Assembly (NCBI RefSeq): GCF_020216025.1
Contig: NZ_JAIWNC010000008.1
Span: 62,001-126,000, forward strand
Reading direction: 5' to 3'
Origin: Jidongwangia harbinensis
Lineage (GTDB): Bacteria > Actinomycetota > Actinomycetes > Mycobacteriales > Micromonosporaceae
Length of the DNA stretch: 64,000 bases
The notes under the pieces were generated by a model, which was not told where the DNA came from, made no database searches, and saw only the letters and a program-made list of their open reading frames with translations. The translations under genes were made by a program, and so were the position numbers. Numbering within the stretch: position 1 is the first letter of the stretch; every line of letters starts with the position of its first letter. Positions 61,804 through 64,000 of the stretch are shown here, one piece after another.

Positions 61804-62811
61804 ATGGGTGCAGGCGGCGGGGGCGCCAAGCGCAAGAAGCGCCATGAGGAGCACGAGGAACACGTCAACCACGAGCGGTGGCTGGTGTCGTACGCGGACA
61901 TGCTGACCCTGCTGTTCGTGCTGTTCGTGGTGCTGTTCTCGATGAGCAGCGTGGACCAGAAGAAGTTCGCCGCCCTGGCGAGCAGCCTGTCCCAGGGCTT
62001 CGGCGACCAGTCCGTGGCGTTCGACAGCCAGGCGTCGACGTTCGACGGCCAGGCGAGTCCGCAGTTCGCGCCGATCGACCCGGGTTCCGACCCGGGCAAC
62101 GGCGGCGCCGGCACGGACAACATGACCAAGGAGCAGAAGGAGGCGGTCGAGCGGGCGATCAAGGCCGCCGAGCGTGCGCAGAGCTCCCGGGACGCCAAGG
62201 CGGCGGCCAAGGAGGCGGAGAACCTCAAGGAGATCGAGAAGAAGATCGCCGACGCCCTGGCCAAGGCGAAGCTGCTGGCCAGCGTGAAGTTCACCATCGA
62301 CGAGCGGGGCCTGGTCGTCACCGTGGTCACCAACGAGGTGGTCTTCGAGGGCAACCGCGCCGAGCTGCGGTCGGGTGGCGCGAAGATCCTCGACACCATC
62401 GCGCCGCCGCTGGCCAAGCTGCCCAACGCGATCGAGGTCGACGGGCACACCAACCAGCTCAAGGCCCGCACGACGTTCTATCCGAGCGGCTGGGAGCTGT
62501 CCGCCGCCCGGGCCTCGACGGTGGTGCGGTACCTCGCCGGCCGGGGGCTCGCCAAGAACCGGCTGAGCGCGGTGGGGTTCAGCGACACCAAGCCGCTGAT
62601 CGACCCGAAGGACCCGCGCTCGGTGCAGCTGAACCGTCGCGTCGACGTGATCGTGAAGACCACGCTCCCGGCCGACCAGGCGGCGCTGCTGCCGTCCGCG
62701 GCCGGCGGGGACGCCAAGCCGCACACCGGCACCACCACGGCGCAGGCCGAGGCAGCAGCAAAGGCCCAGGCCGAACAGGCCACCGGCACACCCGCCACCA
62801 CGCACGACTGA
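61804..62811 (+). CDS. motB: Flagellar stator protein MotB
   Basis: Stator subunit of 335 residues that anchors MotA to peptidoglycan. The single membrane helix WLVSYADMLTLLFVLFVVLF holds the proton-accepting D32. A plug/linker region with a long Lys/Ala/Glu helix (about 110-165) leads to the OmpA-like domain: EVDGHTNQLKARTTFYPSGW, ELSAARASTVVRYLAGRGL and LNRRVDVIVKTT. A Thr/Ala-rich tail ends the protein. Proton drive is suggested by the aspartate and overall family. Confidence 0.95.
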   Translation: MGAGGGGAKRKKRHEEHEEHVNHERWLVSYADMLTLLFVLFVVLFSMSSVDQKKFAALASSLSQGFGDQSVAFDSQASTFDGQASPQFAPIDPGSDPGNGGAGTDNMTKEQKEAVERAIKAAERAQSSRDAKAAAKEAENLKEIEKKIADALAKAKLLASVKFTIDERGLVVTVVTNEVVFEGNRAELRSGGAKILDTIAPPLAKLPNAIEVDGHTNQLKARTTFYPSGWELSAARASTVVRYLAGRGLAKNRLSAVGFSDTKPLIDPKDPRSVQLNRRVDVIVKTTLPADQAALLPSAAGGDAKPHTGTTTAQAEAAAKAQAEQATGTPATTHD

Positions 62812-62830
62812 CACGACAGGAGGAGCTCCG

Positions 62831-63295
62831 ATGAGCAAGGACGAGAAGGACGCCGCGGCCGGGACGCCGAAGAAGAAGTTGTCCAAGAAGCTGCTGCTGA
62901 TCATCATCATCGCCGCCGTGGTCCTCCTGGGCGGCGGTGGCGCCGGGGCGTACCTCATGCTGGCCGGCGGCGAGAAGAAGGTGGAGGCGCCGGTCAAGGG
63001 CGAGGTGGTCGCGCTGGAGAACCCGCTGACCGTCAACCTGGCCGACGGGCACTACCTCAAGGTGGGCTTCGCGCTGCAGATGACCGAGGAGGCCGCGGGC
63101 GCCGAGATCGACCCGTCCCAGGCCATCGACCTGGCCATCGGCCAGTACACCGGCCTGGAGATCGGCGAGCTGGAGACCGAGAACGGCCGCTCGAAGGCCC
63201 GGAACGAGCTGCTCGAGAAGATCGAGAAGGCGTACAACGTCGAGGGCAAGCACCTGGTCATGGGCATCTACTTCACCCAGTTCGTCACGCAGTGA
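62831..63295 (+). CDS. fliL: Flagellar basal body protein FliL
   Basis: Membrane-anchored protein of 154 residues supporting stator function at high load. A basic N-terminus is followed by a membrane helix KLLLIIIIAAVVLLGGGGAG. The periplasmic domain has ENPLTVNLADGHYLKVGFAL and the ending VMGIYFTQFVTQ, typical of FliL. GGAGGAGC before the ATG is a good ribosome site. A strong hairpin follows. Confidence 0.92.
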   Translation: MSKDEKDAAAGTPKKKLSKKLLLIIIIAAVVLLGGGGAGAYLMLAGGEKKVEAPVKGEVVALENPLTVNLADGHYLKVGFALQMTEEAAGAEIDPSQAIDLAIGQYTGLEIGELETENGRSKARNELLEKIEKAYNVEGKHLVMGIYFTQFVTQ

Positions 63296-63303
63296 CGACG
63301 GGC

Positions 63304-63341
63304 GGAACCGGCGGTCCCGGGTGACCGGGGCCGCCGGTTCC
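63304..63341 (+). terminator. Intrinsic terminator between fliL and fliM
   Basis: GGAACCGGCGG / CCGCCGGTTCC outer stem of 11 bp, extended by CCCGG / CCGGG (with a T-G wobble between) around a GTGA loop, about 17 pairs in all. Confidence 0.85.
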
Positions 63342-63370
63342 CCGATAAAGGGATAAACGCGGCGTACCGG

Positions 63371-63396
63371 CTCAGCGGTTCGCGAAATGAGCCGAT
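63371..63396 (+). promoter_or_regulatory. Putative flagellar sigma-factor promoter of fliM
   Basis: CTCA (63371-63374), 16 bases, GCCGAT (63391-63396), only 9 bases before the fliM GTG. It follows the fliL terminator, so a new transcript probably starts here, at or next to the start codon. Confidence 0.65.
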
Positions 63397-63405
63397 GAGG
63401 ACGAC

Positions 63406-64000
63406 GTGACCAAGTCGCCGTCCGCGGTCTCCACCGCACGCTCCCCGGGCCGGATGTCGCGCCGGGGCGGGGGTTCCGGCCCGGCGCCCTACGACTTCCG
63501 CCGGCCGATCAAGCTCTCCCGCGACCACGTCCGCACGCTGCAGATCGCGTTCGAGACGTACGCGCGCAGTTGCGGCACCCTGCTCACCACGCGGCTGCGG
63601 GTGGTCAGCAACGTCACGCTCGGCTCGATCGAGCAGCAGAACTACGACGAGTACGTGGCCTCGCTGGCCAATCCCACGGTGATCGCCATGGTGGCCCTGG
63701 ACCCGCTGCCCGGCACGGTCCTCATGGAGATGTCGTCGAGCATGGTCATGACCGCGATTGACCACATGTTGGGTGGTCCCGGCGGCCCGCAGCCGGAGCG
63801 CCCGCTGACCGAGGTCGAGATGCCGCTGCTGCGCGGGCTGCTGGACCGGATCCTGGGTGAGCTGAAGTACGGCTTCGAGAGCCTGGTGCCGATCGAGCCC
63901 AAGCTGCGCGAGATCGAGTACAACGCCCAGTTCCTCCGCGCGCACGCACCCGGGGACGCCGTGGTGGTGGCGTCGTTCGACATGAAGATCGGTACCGAGG
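63406..64000 (+). CDS. fliM: Flagellar motor switch protein FliM (5' part)
   Basis: Partial gene cut by the right edge; 198 codons are present. After a Ser/Arg/Gly-rich head comes the start of the FliM core: YDFRRPIKLSRDHVRTLQIA, FETYARSCGTLLTTRLRVVS and, further on, SSSMVMTAIDHMLGGPG with TEVEMPLLRGLLDRILGELK. FliM forms the C-ring and binds CheY-P. The usual N-terminal EIDALL CheY-binding peptide is not evident in the visible head. GTG 63406 follows GAGG, but the predicted transcript starts so close that translation may be leaderless. Confidence 0.92.
   Translation, partial: MTKSPSAVSTARSPGRMSRRGGGSGPAPYDFRRPIKLSRDHVRTLQIAFETYARSCGTLLTTRLRVVSNVTLGSIEQQNYDEYVASLANPTVIAMVALDPLPGTVLMEMSSSMVMTAIDHMLGGPGGPQPERPLTEVEMPLLRGLLDRILGELKYGFESLVPIEPKLREIEYNAQFLRAHAPGDAVVVASFDMKIGTE

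Overview
The window is 64 kb of very GC-rich DNA with short gene gaps, many GTG and TTG starts and many 4-base gene overlaps. The gene content points to a motile, mycothiol-producing actinomycete, most likely of the Actinoplanes / Micromonosporaceae type. The evidence is mshD, a mycothiol-dependent isomerase-like protein, glnR, an XRE-hbhA-DUF2516 locus, an ECF41 sigma factor, and a chemotaxis plus flagellar cluster that is rare among actinomycetes. No tRNA, rRNA, CRISPR array, insertion sequence or prophage gene was seen.

Region 1 (1-9.1 kb) opens inside a SAM-I (S-box) riboswitch leading thrC. Two acetyltransferase genes, a small metalloprotease-like membrane protein and groEL with two CIRCE operators follow. 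Next come a pterin dehydratase-VOC fusion, glpD coupled to a DUF4031 gene, and an HD hydrolase. Region 2 (9.1-15.8 kb) is unusual for tandem repeats: four unrelated arrays lie in three successive gene gaps around a FUSC-type membrane protein, a repeat-rich PrsW protease, an orphan GroES-like gene and an AI-2E family membrane protein. Region 3 (15.8-20.4 kb) holds a DinG-type helicase, a DUF402 protein, an ECF41 sigma factor and a degenerate phosphodiesterase-like protein.

Region 4 (20.4-30 kb) is a phosphate and nitrogen block. It contains a PhoU-like/Pit pair, pstSCAB on the opposite strand, mshD and glnR. PHO-box direct repeats with an 11-bp period precede both the Pit pair and pstS. Region 5 (30-48.3 kb) is housekeeping. 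It has a rhodanese/DUF1416 pair behind a cysteine-rich leader peptide, a MazEF-like toxin-antitoxin pair, and a DsrE protein divergent from a 34-residue membrane protein with a nitrobindin. Also here are a Fur-family regulator with ygfZ, a BKACE enzyme with an asparaginase, the XRE-HbhA-DUF2516-hydrolase run, a LacI regulator with a GH1 glucosidase, murB, and a secreted CAP protein. Many genes in regions 1-5 show a TANNNT box 6-9 bases before the start codon, which suggests leaderless transcripts.

Region 6 (48.4-64 kb) is the signalling and motility block. A two-component pair with a degenerate kinase precedes a chemotaxis operon: cheA, cheW, an unknown gene, cheB, cheR, cheY, cheX, cheY and a divergent cheX-like gene. 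An AlkZ-type glycosylase gene comes next, then flgD-flgE, flbD-motA-motB-fliL and the start of fliM at the right edge. Four sites of the form CTCA or CTAA, 16-17 bases, then a GCCGAT-like box lie before cheA, flgD, flbD and fliM, and look like one flagellar sigma-factor regulon. No chemoreceptor gene is present. The best candidates for undescribed biology are the unknown gene between cheW and cheB, the divergent CheX-like protein, and the kinase lacking its ATP-binding motifs.
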